A DNA stretch of 64,000 bases from an uncultured Oscillospiraceae bacterium. GTDB taxonomy: Bacteria > Bacillota > Clostridia > Oscillospirales > Oscillospiraceae. The notes under the pieces were generated by a model, which saw only the letters and a program-made list of their open reading frames with translations, did no database searches and was not told the DNA's origin. Location: the NCBI GenBank assembly GCA_900754965.1, contig CAAEEO010000034.1:1-64000 (forward strand), written 5' to 3'. Positions 33,752-42,651 of this stretch are shown piece after piece; position 1 is the stretch's first letter; each line of letters opens with the position of its first letter. Made by a program: the position numbers and the translations under genes.

Positions 33752-35026
33752 TTAGGCCCAGACGAACCAGATGAACAGATACCCGGCGGTGACGGCACAA
33801 AGGGTGAAAGGCAGTCCGATGCGGACAAAATCGGAGGTCTTGACCTCGTATCCCACTTTCCGCAGGATGCCGATGGCGGTGATGTTGGCCGAGGCGCCGA
33901 TGGGGGTCAGGTTGCCGCCCAGGGTTGCACCGGACAGCAGGCCGAAGTACAGCACCATGGGATCGATACCGATGGTATTGGCGATACTGGTGACCACAGG
34001 CAGCATGGTGGCTACATAGGGGATGTTGTCCACAAATGCGGAAACCAACACAGAACCCCAGACAATAATGGTATACAGCAGGAAGAGATTGTCTCCGCCG
34101 ACCCGGACGAACAGGGCGCTGATATCATCAATGATTCCGGCTTCAGTAATTCCGGCAATCACCATGAACAGGCCGGCCAACAGGATCAGGGTCTGGAAGT
34201 CCACATCCCGAATGGCCTGACGGAAGGTCTGCATGCTGTGGGTGCGGATGATGGAGCGGACAGCGCCGATGGCAAAAATGACCAGGCAGATCACACCATT
34301 GGTAATGTCCGGTTTATTGGGAATAAAGGAGGCGGCAATCAGGAGCACCACAGTTCCCACCAGGAGAACGGTGGGGAAATAGTCCGTGACTTCCGTGCGG
34401 TCCGAAATCGAAACTTCCTCCCGCTGATCCCGGAATAGGAACATGATAACAAAAACGGTGGCCAAGGCACCCAATTCCACGGCGAAGAAAATGCTGGGTT
34501 TTCCATCCATGAAGAAAAAGTCCGTGAAATCCATTCCGGCGTAGCCGCCCAGAAGAATGGAGGTGGTATCACCGACCAGCGTGGCAGCACCCTGCAGGTT
34601 AGAGGAAACGGCAATGCAGATGAGCATGGAAATGGGAGAAATGTTCAGCTTTTTTGCCACGGCCAGACCCACAGGGGCGATCATCAGCACCGTGGCCACA
34701 TTGTCCATAAAGGCGGAGATCACGCCGGCAAACAAGGACATGGCTACCACGACCCACATTACGTTGGGGGTATGCTGGAGAATGATTTCTGCCAGGCGGT
34801 TGGGCATTTTGGAACCGATGAACAGTGATACGGTTCCCATGGTGCCTGCCAGCATCATGAGCACATTGAAATCAATGGCGCCGATCGCCTGGCCAGCCGG
34901 CAGGATACCGGAGAGAATAAAAATGACCGCACTGACAACGGCTGTCAGAGGGCGGTATTTCGGCAGGGCGATCATAAGGACATAGGTGACAATAAATAGA
35001 GATAGGGCGAATACTTTCATAGACAT
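33752..35026 (-). CDS. ArsB/NhaD/SLC13-type ion permease under an Mn2+ riboswitch
   Basis: 424 residues with about eleven membrane helices in two similar halves. Repeated hallmarks of the ion-transporter superfamily are FMDNVATVLMIAP and FVDNIPYVATMLP, plus GAATLVGDTTS and GATLGGNLTPIGASANI. The family includes arsenite, Na+/H+ and dicarboxylate carriers. Expression is preceded by a yybP-ykoY-type leader, so export of Mn2+ or a related response is suggested, but substrate is not readable. AAAGGAG precedes ATG 35026. Confidence 0.87.
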   Translation of the reverse strand: MSMKVFALSLFIVTYVLMIALPKYRPLTAVVSAVIFILSGILPAGQAIGAIDFNVLMMLAGTMGTVSLFIGSKMPNRLAEIILQHTPNVMWVVVAMSLFAGVISAFMDNVATVLMIAPVGLAVAKKLNISPISMLICIAVSSNLQGAATLVGDTTSILLGGYAGMDFTDFFFMDGKPSIFFAVELGALATVFVIMFLFRDQREEVSISDRTEVTDYFPTVLLVGTVVLLIAASFIPNKPDITNGVICLVIFAIGAVRSIIRTHSMQTFRQAIRDVDFQTLILLAGLFMVIAGITEAGIIDDISALFVRVGGDNLFLLYTIIVWGSVLVSAFVDNIPYVATMLPVVTSIANTIGIDPMVLYFGLLSGATLGGNLTPIGASANITAIGILRKVGYEVKTSDFVRIGLPFTLCAVTAGYLFIWFVWA

Positions 35027-35054
35027 CGGACTCCTTTTTGTGTTCTTTTTGGCA

Positions 35055-35195
35055 AGAAAAAAGACCTCTATCGCAGAAATGCTGCGATAAAAGTCTCGTT
35101 ACAAACAGGTTCTGTTTGCGTAGGCCCGGCTCGAAAGAGCGGAATGACGGACCGCACGTCACGGAATTTCGTGTTAACTACTCCCTTTTACGTGT
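35055..35195 (-). ncRNA. yybP-ykoY (manganese) riboswitch with terminator
   Basis: Read on the minus strand, the leader has the 5' block AAAGGGAGTAG (about 35190-35178), a GTCATTCCG arm, the loop segment CCGGGCCTACGCA, and the closing AACGAGACTT (35100-35091). These are the conserved parts of the yybP-ykoY aptamer. It runs straight into a terminator, ACTTTTATCGCAG/CTGCGATAGAGGT with a T run (35055-35096), that shares bases with the aptamer's closing stem, as expected of an ON switch for Mn2+. Confidence 0.78.
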
Positions 35196-35200
35196 CCCTT

Positions 35201-35229
35201 ATTATATCTGGATAGTCGGGCCTTGTCAA
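35201..35229 (-). promoter_or_regulatory. Perfect sigma-A promoter of the riboswitch-permease unit
   Basis: On the minus strand, TTGACA (35229-35224), 17 bp, TATAAT (35206-35201). The start falls about six bases before the aptamer. Confidence 0.9.
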
Positions 35230-35267
35230 TGGTGAGCTTTGAATTTTTCATATTTGTGAAGGAATAC

Positions 35268-35296
35268 TTGCAATTCCGATGCAGTTGTCGTATGCT
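35268..35296 (+). promoter_or_regulatory. Sigma-A promoter of the carbonic anhydrase gene
   Basis: TTGCAA, 17 bp, TATGCT, 32 bases before the ATG. Confidence 0.6.
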
Positions 35297-35328
35297 GAGA
35301 AAAATCTGTAGAATGAGGCGGAAACTGT

Positions 35329-35871
35329 ATGATTGAAGAAATTTTGGAATATAACCGGAAGTTTGTGGAGCGGAAAGAGTATGAGAAATTTACCACCAGC
35401 AAGTACCCGGATAAGAAAATTGCAATTTTGACCTGCATGGATACCCGGCTTGTGGAACTGCTGCCGGCGGCGTTGGGGATCAAAAATGGGGATGTGAAAC
35501 TGATCAAAAACGCCGGCGGAATGATCACAGGACCCTTTGACAGTGCCATGCGCAGTTTACTGGTGGGCATCGTTGAACTGGGCGTGGAAGAAGTGATGGT
35601 CATTGGGCATACCGACTGCGGCGTGGCGCATATCAACGCGGAGATGATGATCCGGCATTTGATCGAGCGGGGCGTGTCCCAGGATCATATCGACATGATG
35701 CGCTATTGCGGTATCGATTTTGAATCCTGGCTGAGAGGATTTGATTCCGTGGAATGTTCCGTGACGGAAACAGTGGAACTGCTGCGTAATCATCCGCTGA
35801 TGCCTGGGGATGTGGTGATCAAAGGATATGTGATCGATACGGAGACGGGGAAATTGACGCCTCTGGACTGA
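35329..35871 (+). CDS. Beta-class carbonic anhydrase
   Basis: 180 residues. Zinc ligands and the catalytic dyad are in TCMDTRL (C-x-D-x-R) and GHTDCGV (H-x2-C). The YNRKFVERKEYE start and NAGGMITG loop fit the small clostridial beta class. It interconverts CO2 and bicarbonate in the cytoplasm, supporting carboxylation and pH balance. It has its own promoter and terminator. Confidence 0.94.
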   Translation: MIEEILEYNRKFVERKEYEKFTTSKYPDKKIAILTCMDTRLVELLPAALGIKNGDVKLIKNAGGMITGPFDSAMRSLLVGIVELGVEEVMVIGHTDCGVAHINAEMMIRHLIERGVSQDHIDMMRYCGIDFESWLRGFDSVECSVTETVELLRNHPLMPGDVVIKGYVIDTETGKLTPLD

Positions 35872-35880
35872 ATAGAGCAT

Positions 35881-35916
35881 AAAAAATCCGGCAGCTGATG
35901 CTACCGGATTTTTTTG
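35881..35916 (+). terminator. Terminator after carbonic anhydrase
   Basis: AAATCCGG/CCGGATTT arms around a longer loop, then a run of T. Confidence 0.85.
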
Positions 35917-35924
35917 TAAAAATG

Positions 35925-35953
35925 TGCAACGATTTGGGTAGCTTTTACGAATA
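35925..35953 (+). promoter_or_regulatory. Possible ECF-type promoter of the sigma-ABC operon
   Basis: -35 TGCAAC, 17 bp, -10 CGAATA. The -35 is typical of ECF promoters; the -10 is a weaker match. It lies 30 bases before the ATG and would make the sigma factor autoregulatory. Confidence 0.45.
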
Positions 35954-35982
35954 AGAAAGTGAAGGAAAAGTGAGGTGGAGAG

Positions 35983-36513
35983 ATGGACCAGGAACATAAA
36001 TGGATACGGGAGATCGTGCGTCATGGGTCTCGCTCCGCCTCGGACGCGCTGGTGCGGCGATATTACGATGAGGTATATGCCTTCATCTATCGGCAGGTCC
36101 GGGACAGGGAGGATGCCTTGGATCTGACACAGGAGAGCTTTGTTGCAGCGCTGCGCGGACTGCCGTCGTACGACCGGAAAAAGGCCGGATTTCGAACCTG
36201 GCTGTTCAGCATTGCGGCTCATAAGGTCATCGATGCACGCAGACGGGCGGGGCCTCTGACGGTGGAACTGGAAGAAGTGACGGTGACAGATCAGCGGGAC
36301 TTTGTGCAGGAATTGGAAAATCAGACCCTGTTGGAGGAAATCGAGGCCTATGTCTGTACCCAGAGTACAGCAGTACAGGAAACATTTCGTCTGCATTTAT
36401 ACGGCGGCTATGATTTTCCGGAGATTGCGCGGCTCACCGGGCGGACGGAAAGCGGCGTGAAGGCCGGGTATTACCGGCTGCTGAAACGATTGCGAAAGGA
36501 GTTTGAAACATGA
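35983..36513 (+). CDS. ECF RNA polymerase sigma factor
   Basis: 176 residues. Region 2 (about 20-90) includes VRDREDALDLTQESFVAALRGL, and region 4 (about 120-172) includes YGGYDFPEIARLTGRTESGVK. AGGTGGAG precedes ATG 35983. The stop overlaps the start of the next gene (ATGA), followed by a complete ABC-2 exporter. No recognisable zinc anti-sigma domain is present; the membrane protein encoded next takes that position. Confidence 0.92.
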   Translation: MDQEHKWIREIVRHGSRSASDALVRRYYDEVYAFIYRQVRDREDALDLTQESFVAALRGLPSYDRKKAGFRTWLFSIAAHKVIDARRRAGPLTVELEEVTVTDQRDFVQELENQTLLEEIEAYVCTQSTAVQETFRLHLYGGYDFPEIARLTGRTESGVKAGYYRLLKRLRKEFET

Positions 36514-37262
36514 ACGATATGACGATTCCTTACCCGGAACCGGAGGAACGGGAGGAACAGATCCGACAGATTTTGGACTTGGCTGCTCCCGCGCCCTGGC
36601 GCCTTTCGACCGCACTGCCGGAATTGTTCCGGGCGCTGGGGATGCGGGGACTGTTTTTCGGTGTATGGGACTGCCTGCTTTTGGGGACGCTGCTGGCACT
36701 GGTGCTTTGGGCCTGGCCTTTGGCGGCCTATCGGGAGCATGGCGGAGCGCTGACGGTAGTGCTGTTTTTCCTGTCGCCCCTGTTATATGCGCTGGTACAT
36801 TTGCTGATCTGCTGGAAAGAGCAGATGGCAGGAATGTTGGAACAGCTGCAGGTGTGCCGATATAGTTTGTGGCAGGTCAACTGCCTGCGGATGCTAATCT
36901 GCGGGGGCGTTTCAGTGGTCATTCTGATCGGGGTGAGTTACTTGCTGTCCACCGCGGGGAGCGTTTCCATACTTCGTCTGCTGGGGGTGGCGTTTGCGGG
37001 ACTGTTTCTGTTTGCGGCGGCGCAGCTCGCCGGGGAAAATCGGGTCAGCGGTGAACTGGGCCGGCTGATTGCGCCTGCAGGATGGATTTTGGCGGGGGGA
37101 GGCTGTCTGCTGATTGGCCCGCGGAGCGCGGCTTTCCTGGAGCAGATCCCCACAGCGGTTTTTTGGGTCGTGACTGCAGCGTGCGTCGGATGGTTCCTGG
37201 GGGGACTCCATCGTTATTATTTCCAGAGAAAGGAAGGAGGAGCAGGATATGCTTTCGGTTGA
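36510..37262 (+). CDS. Six-helix membrane protein, candidate partner of the ECF sigma factor
   Basis: 250 residues. A cytoplasmic N-terminus (about 1-50, EEREEQIRQILDLAAPAPW) precedes about six hydrophobic helices (53-75, 82-105, 130-150, 155-172, 188-205 and 215-235). It is coupled to the sigma gene and overlaps the ABC ATPase gene by 14 bases. Its place and its cytoplasmic head suggest an anti-sigma or sensory role, but I see no zinc-binding H-x3-C-x2-C motif. It could instead be a subunit of the exporter. Confidence 0.82.
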   Translation: MNDMTIPYPEPEEREEQIRQILDLAAPAPWRLSTALPELFRALGMRGLFFGVWDCLLLGTLLALVLWAWPLAAYREHGGALTVVLFFLSPLLYALVHLLICWKEQMAGMLEQLQVCRYSLWQVNCLRMLICGGVSVVILIGVSYLLSTAGSVSILRLLGVAFAGLFLFAAAQLAGENRVSGELGRLIAPAGWILAGGGCLLIGPRSAAFLEQIPTAVFWVVTAACVGWFLGGLHRYYFQRKEGGAGYAFG

Positions 37263-38100
37263 ACATGTGACAAAACGATATGGAAACTTCACTGCGTTAG
37301 AGGAAATCGATCTGACCTTCGAAAAAGGGGTGTATGGATTACTGGCGCCAAACGGTGCCGGAAAAACAACACTGCTGAAATTGTTGGCCACGCTGTTGTT
37401 TCCGACGGAAGGTGTTATCCGGTGGGAGGGAGAAAATATCCTCACCATGGGAGCGGCGTACCGGGGACTTGTAGGGTATCTGCCGCAGCGCTTTGGATAC
37501 TATAAGAATTATACACCGGTCCAGTTTTTGGAGTATATGGCTGCGCTGCAATGTATGGAGCGGCGGACTGCCAAAGAACGAATCGAAGAACTTTTGGAAC
37601 AGGTCGGACTGGGGCAGGTAAAACATCAGAAAATGCGCCGGTTTTCCGGCGGGATGCTGCAGCGGGTAGGAATTGCCCAGGCGGTGCTGAACGACCCGAA
37701 GATTCTGATTCTGGACGAACCGACGGCGGGATTGGACCCCCGGGAGCGGGTGCGGTTTCGGAATCTGATTCGGGGATTGGCGCAGGATCGGATTGTGCTG
37801 CTGTCCACACATATTGTGTCAGATGTGGAGACCATCGCCGACTGGATCGTGATGATTCGGCAGCACAAAGTCCTGTGCTGCGAGAGGCCGGAAAAGGTGA
37901 GCAATGTGCTGCAGGGACGGTTGTTTGAAACGCCTGAGGGGATAGCGCTCCCGGAAAGCTGCCTGGTTCTGGGACAGATTCAGTCGGAGGGGATGGTCTG
38001 GAACCGGGTGGTGTCGGATCGTCCGCTGCCGGAAAGCAGAGTGGCGGCGCCGACGCTGGAAGATACTTTTTTGTATCTCTATCGGGATGGTGAGACATGA
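37249..38100 (+). CDS. ABC-2 type exporter ATP-binding protein
   Basis: 283 residues. Walker A is APNGAGKTT (about 35-43), the Q loop is YLPQRFGYY, the signature is FSGGMLQR, Walker B is LILDEPTAGLDP, and the His switch is STHIV. A divergent C-terminal extension (about 215-283) is typical of such exporters. AAGGAGGAG precedes the ATG. It works with the two permeases encoded next. Confidence 0.94.
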   Translation: MLSVEHVTKRYGNFTALEEIDLTFEKGVYGLLAPNGAGKTTLLKLLATLLFPTEGVIRWEGENILTMGAAYRGLVGYLPQRFGYYKNYTPVQFLEYMAALQCMERRTAKERIEELLEQVGLGQVKHQKMRRFSGGMLQRVGIAQAVLNDPKILILDEPTAGLDPRERVRFRNLIRGLAQDRIVLLSTHIVSDVETIADWIVMIRQHKVLCCERPEKVSNVLQGRLFETPEGIALPESCLVLGQIQSEGMVWNRVVSDRPLPESRVAAPTLEDTFLYLYRDGET

Positions 38101-39245
38101 GTGGGCGGCTGCTGCTTTGGGAATTGCGCAAACTCTGGACGATGCCCATGCTGCTGATATTTTTACTGCTTTGTCTGGGATTCAACACGGCGCTGCTCAC
38201 GGGAGTGAGCGGCAGCGCGGACTATGGTCGGTATGTGGCGGAGGCGAGCGACATTATCGGGACGCGGATGGGCCGTGAATTTGCCTGGCAGGCGGCCCGT
38301 TTGCCGGAAGATCCCCGTCGGGCACGGCTGTTGGAGGAAACTGCCGGTGCAGAGGATATTTTTGAATCCTATGATACCGGCGAGACACTGGAACGGTTTA
38401 CCGTGAATTTTTTCGTGACAGGAATCCCGGCACAGCGTTTGGAGCGGAAATACCAGTGCCTGCAGCAGGCAGTGGGCCGTTTGGCTGAGGAGGATGCCGC
38501 CATGGATGTTCTGGCTGCGGGGGCAACGGCGGAGATGATGAATGTCATGCTGCGGCGGTGCGCTATGACGGTGCAGGGGGAAGGTATGGTGCTGGGGAGT
38601 TTGCTGGCGTTGTATGTATGGGGTGTCGAGCGGGTGTTCGGTACACAGGACGCAGTTTATACTACCCGCATTGGGCGGAAGATTGGAACAGTAAAGTTGT
38701 TGGCGGCTTGTCTGTCCGGGCTGGCAGGATATGCCCTATTAGCAGTGGGCAGCACGGCGGTGTTTGCCTTGGTGTGGCAGCCGGGACCAATCTGGGCAGA
38801 ATCTATCTCAGGACAGTTCCACAGGGTGGCGCTGTATGGGGTGTCTCTTCCCTTTCTCACCTGGAAGAATTTTACAGTGGCTGGATATTTGACGGCGCAC
38901 TTGCTTTTGGGCGCGGGATTGGTATTGTTGTTTGTGCTCCTGGGTGCTGCCTCAGAGCTGCTGACAGGCAGTACAATCGGTGGGGCGGCGCTGATGCTGA
39001 TGGGGACGGCGGTTAATTTGGAAGTGCTGCTGTTTTCCGGAAACAGTCGGTTATGGGGACTGTATCAGGCGGCGCACTGGACGCCGCTGGCCCTTTGGCA
39101 GACCGGGAGAACCTGGTTTTCGGACGCGGGAATCGGCGGGATTGTCCCTTGGCAGGAATGTTGGTGTTTGGCTGTTTGGCTGGCGTTCAGCGCAGGGACT
39201 GTGTGCCTGGCATTCCGGCGGAGAGAAAGAAAGGATGTGCTGTGA
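38097..39245 (+). CDS. ABC-2 exporter permease subunit 1
   Basis: 382 residues. One N-terminal helix (about 12-32), a large external or periplasmic-side loop (about 35-160), then five to six helices (160-372) give the usual ABC-2 permease shape. The start overlaps the ATPase stop (ATGA). No substrate clue is visible; such permease pairs often export peptides or self-produced antimicrobials, or act in envelope stress. Confidence 0.86.
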   Translation: MSGRLLLWELRKLWTMPMLLIFLLLCLGFNTALLTGVSGSADYGRYVAEASDIIGTRMGREFAWQAARLPEDPRRARLLEETAGAEDIFESYDTGETLERFTVNFFVTGIPAQRLERKYQCLQQAVGRLAEEDAAMDVLAAGATAEMMNVMLRRCAMTVQGEGMVLGSLLALYVWGVERVFGTQDAVYTTRIGRKIGTVKLLAACLSGLAGYALLAVGSTAVFALVWQPGPIWAESISGQFHRVALYGVSLPFLTWKNFTVAGYLTAHLLLGAGLVLLFVLLGAASELLTGSTIGGAALMLMGTAVNLEVLLFSGNSRLWGLYQAAHWTPLALWQTGRTWFSDAGIGGIVPWQECWCLAVWLAFSAGTVCLAFRRRERKDVL

Positions 39246-39246
39246 G

Positions 39247-40467
39247 ATGTTGTGGCAGGAACTGAAAAAGATCTGGCGGCCCGGGATGGTGCTGATGCTT
39301 TTGGTTCTGGGATTTGTGTTTTACGCCATGTATCTGGAGGGGAACATTACATATTTTCCCGCGGATGCTTATGGGGACGGGGAGCTGCGGGTAGCAGCAG
39401 ACTGGATGGACCGCTACGGCACAACGATCTCCCCGGAGGAAATGGCGGAGATTGAGGCCAATGTGTCTGGCCTGCTGCGAGAGGCAGATGAGGCCATCGC
39501 TGCCAATCGGCTTGCGCAGGAGATTGGTCTGAGAGATTGGAAAGATTACCAGAATTACCTGGATACCTGGTATCATACTGCCTCCGGAACCCTGGAGGGG
39601 GAGGCGTGGGAGCGATATACGGAATGCTGTCAACTGATAAATTATGTCCAGGGGGAGGAAACCGGCAATATTGATGGCCGATTGTATGCAACACAAGTTT
39701 TATCAGAGCGCTACCGGTGCTGGCAGCGGGAGCAGATTCATTTTCACACGGCAGAATACGATCAGGGATATTCTTCAAGGGAGTTGGAGCATTTTACACA
39801 GTTCTTTGCAGGCGATGCCTGGCAGAATATCCTGCCGGCTCAAGTGCCGGAGGTCACGTCTCGCTATTTTGCATATCTTCTGGTGTGGATGGTGCTGTCT
39901 GCTGGTTTGCTGGTCTCCGTTGTGCCGGTACGGGATCGGCTGAGAGGAATGACGGAAACGCAATGGAGCAGTAAACGGGGGCGCAGATGGGAGCAATCCC
40001 GATTCGGAGCGGCCATGCTGTCGGCTTTTGGGCTGACCCTTGGGAATCTGGCCATCTTTGGCGGAATTTTTCTGACCAATGGGACATTACAGTTTGGTCA
40101 GTGCAGGCTGTTTTCCTTTATGGATACAGGATTTTCCTGGGCAAACTGGACTTATGGAAACTGGTGGATGATGTTGGTGCTGATGTGCCTTGTTATGACG
40201 ATGGCTTTTGCGGCGCTTGCATACCTGCTCGCCCGGGGCAGCGGAAATTATATTGCCATGCTGCTGAAACTATTGCCGCTGTTTGTGGTTGGCGCTTTGT
40301 GCAGTGTTGCGACCATAGACCGGGCATTTTATGTCCAAAACAGTCTCTATCAAATGACACACTTGCCCTATATCGAGGGGATGGTCACGGGGGTGATACT
40401 GGGAATCGCAGGAGGGTGCTGCCTGATAGGATGGCGGCGTGTACGCAAGGCAGAGCTAAATACATGA
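39247..40467 (+). CDS. ABC-2 exporter permease subunit 2
   Basis: 406 residues. A first helix (about 10-27), a long hydrophilic loop (30-200) and five or six C-terminal helices (205-400) mirror the preceding permease, so the pair likely forms a heterodimer. The start at ATG 39247 lies one base after the upstream stop; ATG 39235 would overlap it. The gene ends the operon, before a strong terminator. Confidence 0.85.
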   Translation: MLWQELKKIWRPGMVLMLLVLGFVFYAMYLEGNITYFPADAYGDGELRVAADWMDRYGTTISPEEMAEIEANVSGLLREADEAIAANRLAQEIGLRDWKDYQNYLDTWYHTASGTLEGEAWERYTECCQLINYVQGEETGNIDGRLYATQVLSERYRCWQREQIHFHTAEYDQGYSSRELEHFTQFFAGDAWQNILPAQVPEVTSRYFAYLLVWMVLSAGLLVSVVPVRDRLRGMTETQWSSKRGRRWEQSRFGAAMLSAFGLTLGNLAIFGGIFLTNGTLQFGQCRLFSFMDTGFSWANWTYGNWWMMLVLMCLVMTMAFAALAYLLARGSGNYIAMLLKLLPLFVVGALCSVATIDRAFYVQNSLYQMTHLPYIEGMVTGVILGIAGGCCLIGWRRVRKAELNT

Positions 40468-40484
40468 TCGATCAAACTGGGAAG

Positions 40485-40523
40485 AAAAACTCCGCCTAAC
40501 TTTTGAGTCAGGCGGAGTTTTTC
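40485..40523. terminator. Bidirectional terminator
   Basis: AAAAACTCCGCC/GGCGGAGTTTTT stem. It serves the exporter operon and possibly the converging zinc-ribbon gene. Confidence 0.9.
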
Positions 40524-40556
40524 TTGGGAATTGCGTATGGTGAATCGCTATTTTTA

Positions 40557-42638
40557 TTATTTGGGGGCGTGAATGTCCAAAAGAATCACCCCAAAGGGAC
40601 TTTCCCGTTGGCAGACATCCAACGGCTCTCCATCCATGGCCAATTGGTAAATCGACTCCAGAACAGCGATTTCCGTTTCCATACCGTTGTCCAGCACAAT
40701 GGTCAGCTCGTAGTTGTCATCCTCCACTTCCGGGTCATCGGCGTGGCTGTCTACGATGACGGCCGGATAGTGCCGGGCCGGGCCGCACAGTGCTGCATTC
40801 ACATAGTAATGCAGGCCGACGGCCAGGAACAGTCCGACGATTCCCATATAGATTCCCGCTTTCAGCCGCATTCGTTTGGGCGTGCGCAGAATCATCAGCA
40901 CGGTTAGAACGGCGGCAATGACCATGACCCGAACCAACCATCCCAAGCCACTGTCAGCCTCCTGAAGCAGCCAGCCGCCCCAAAAATATCCAACCTGGCC
41001 GATATAGAAAAGACCAATCAGCATCAAGGAGACAAGGGGCATTTTGACATGCATTGCATTCCATTCCGGAGTGGCATTTTCCGGACGATCGTCAAAGAGC
41101 AGCACCGGGGCAAAGACCAGACAGAATGCGATGAACGGGAGCGGAGCAAGAGCGGCAATCGCCATCACGGTGTGGAATTTCACACCGGCATAGAGAAACA
41201 GCGGAATGGGGGCGATGGTGCCGGCAGCGAACAGAATCATGACTGCCCATAAACCTGCCCGGATACCCTTGATATGGTCATGCCAACGGGTGCGGTATTC
41301 CTCTCTCCATTGGACGACAGTTTCTTCGTGCATTTCCCGATCGGCCTGTTTTTCCATGGCGGAAGTCAGCGTGGCAGTGAGGTCGATGCTTTCAATCCAC
41401 TCAACAAAACGGGGAATGCCCTGCATATTGCTCTCTACCGAGGCGAGTTTTTTCCCGTTTGCATCCAGCAGATGGATAGAACGGTTGGCGGTCAGGCGCA
41501 CAGAGCTTATTTGCCTTGGCAGGAATTCCCGCTGCCTGCCCCAACTGGAGATGTACAAAACAGAATGATCACGGAATACGAACAAACAGCGGTTGCGCCC
41601 GGCCAGCAGCATCCATGTTCCCAATAGGGCGAACAAAGCGCCGGGTAGGCCGATTACGGCGGAGATTCCCACTTCAAAGGTGGGGGCACCTGCCAAAAAA
41701 GCAGCGGAAATGGTAAAAAGCAGTCCCAAAAGCCATATGGGGATTCCTAAAAAAGTAACGATAGACCGCTCCCGAAGGACAACAATCGGTTGGCGCAGTG
41801 CGTCCGGTTCGGTATGGCGGCAAAGCAGCATTGCCAGACCAAGGCCGACCAGATAAAGGAGCAGCACAGCAGCGGTTCCCTTTCCTATGGGGTCCAATGG
41901 TTCGTCCGAAACAAGCAGTACGGTAAGCAGGAACATGGACAGAGCGGCGGTGATGCTGCCTACTAACAGGCAGGGCCATTTTTTGCCGGGACGCGGCAGG
42001 TCATCTGTGGGTTCCAGCCGCTGTTTGGGCAAATCATTTTCCGGATGGATGGGTTCTAATTCCGGCGCTGTTTCCAACACCTGTCCGCAATGGGGACATT
42101 GGGGCACATACGCCATCTGCGGGGAAAGAAATTTTTTGGTCAGAGGAAGAGGCTGCCCGCACGCTGGACAGACCCAGTATTTCCGGAAGATCATTTTGCG
42201 GATCAGTGCCAGGGGGATCAGAGAAAATGCCGGGATCAAAAAAATCGGCACGCCCCACCAGGGATTTTTTGACAGAAGGAATGCGATGACGCAAACTGCG
42301 AGAACGGCACTTGTGAAGAGCAGAAAGTGTGTACCGAATCGCGAAGCTTTTTCGTAGGCGGTGCAGTAGGTTTCGTTTCCCTGCTCCATGCCGGCATGCT
42401 GAAGATCCATGAGAAAGGCCTCAATCAGTTCATAAAGGTCGTCAGGATCTTTGACTTCTTCGCTGCTGAATTGATCATACAATTCTCCGTTGACATACAG
42501 TTTCGCACCATCCCGGGTCACCTCTGCCTTGCCATGAAGGCGTGTCACGGTCAAACAGCCTTCTGAAAAAGACAGATCATAGGGATACTGGATTTTCAGA
42601 CGCTCATACAGCGTTTTGAGTTCTGTTTCACGATACAT
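40557..42638 (-). CDS. Large membrane protein with double zinc ribbon, unknown
   Basis: 693 residues. The N-terminal about 110 residues are soluble. Two helices (about 115-165) precede a zinc ribbon, CPACGQPLPL ... CPHCGQVLE (about 175-205). Then come helices near 235-290 and 310-370, a soluble segment that resembles a PH-like membrane-associated fold (about 380-450), and five more helices (490-630). A final soluble tail lies at 640-693. The start is ATG 42638 behind AAGGAGGCC; the longer frame overlaps TfoX. I do not recognise the family. Repeated helix-soluble-helix layout suggests an envelope sensor or housekeeping protein. Confidence 0.8.
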   Translation of the reverse strand: MYRETELKTLYERLKIQYPYDLSFSEGCLTVTRLHGKAEVTRDGAKLYVNGELYDQFSSEEVKDPDDLYELIEAFLMDLQHAGMEQGNETYCTAYEKASRFGTHFLLFTSAVLAVCVIAFLLSKNPWWGVPIFLIPAFSLIPLALIRKMIFRKYWVCPACGQPLPLTKKFLSPQMAYVPQCPHCGQVLETAPELEPIHPENDLPKQRLEPTDDLPRPGKKWPCLLVGSITAALSMFLLTVLLVSDEPLDPIGKGTAAVLLLYLVGLGLAMLLCRHTEPDALRQPIVVLRERSIVTFLGIPIWLLGLLFTISAAFLAGAPTFEVGISAVIGLPGALFALLGTWMLLAGRNRCLFVFRDHSVLYISSWGRQREFLPRQISSVRLTANRSIHLLDANGKKLASVESNMQGIPRFVEWIESIDLTATLTSAMEKQADREMHEETVVQWREEYRTRWHDHIKGIRAGLWAVMILFAAGTIAPIPLFLYAGVKFHTVMAIAALAPLPFIAFCLVFAPVLLFDDRPENATPEWNAMHVKMPLVSLMLIGLFYIGQVGYFWGGWLLQEADSGLGWLVRVMVIAAVLTVLMILRTPKRMRLKAGIYMGIVGLFLAVGLHYYVNAALCGPARHYPAVIVDSHADDPEVEDDNYELTIVLDNGMETEIAVLESIYQLAMDGEPLDVCQRESPFGVILLDIHAPK

Positions 42639-42651
42639 CCGTAAGGCCTCC

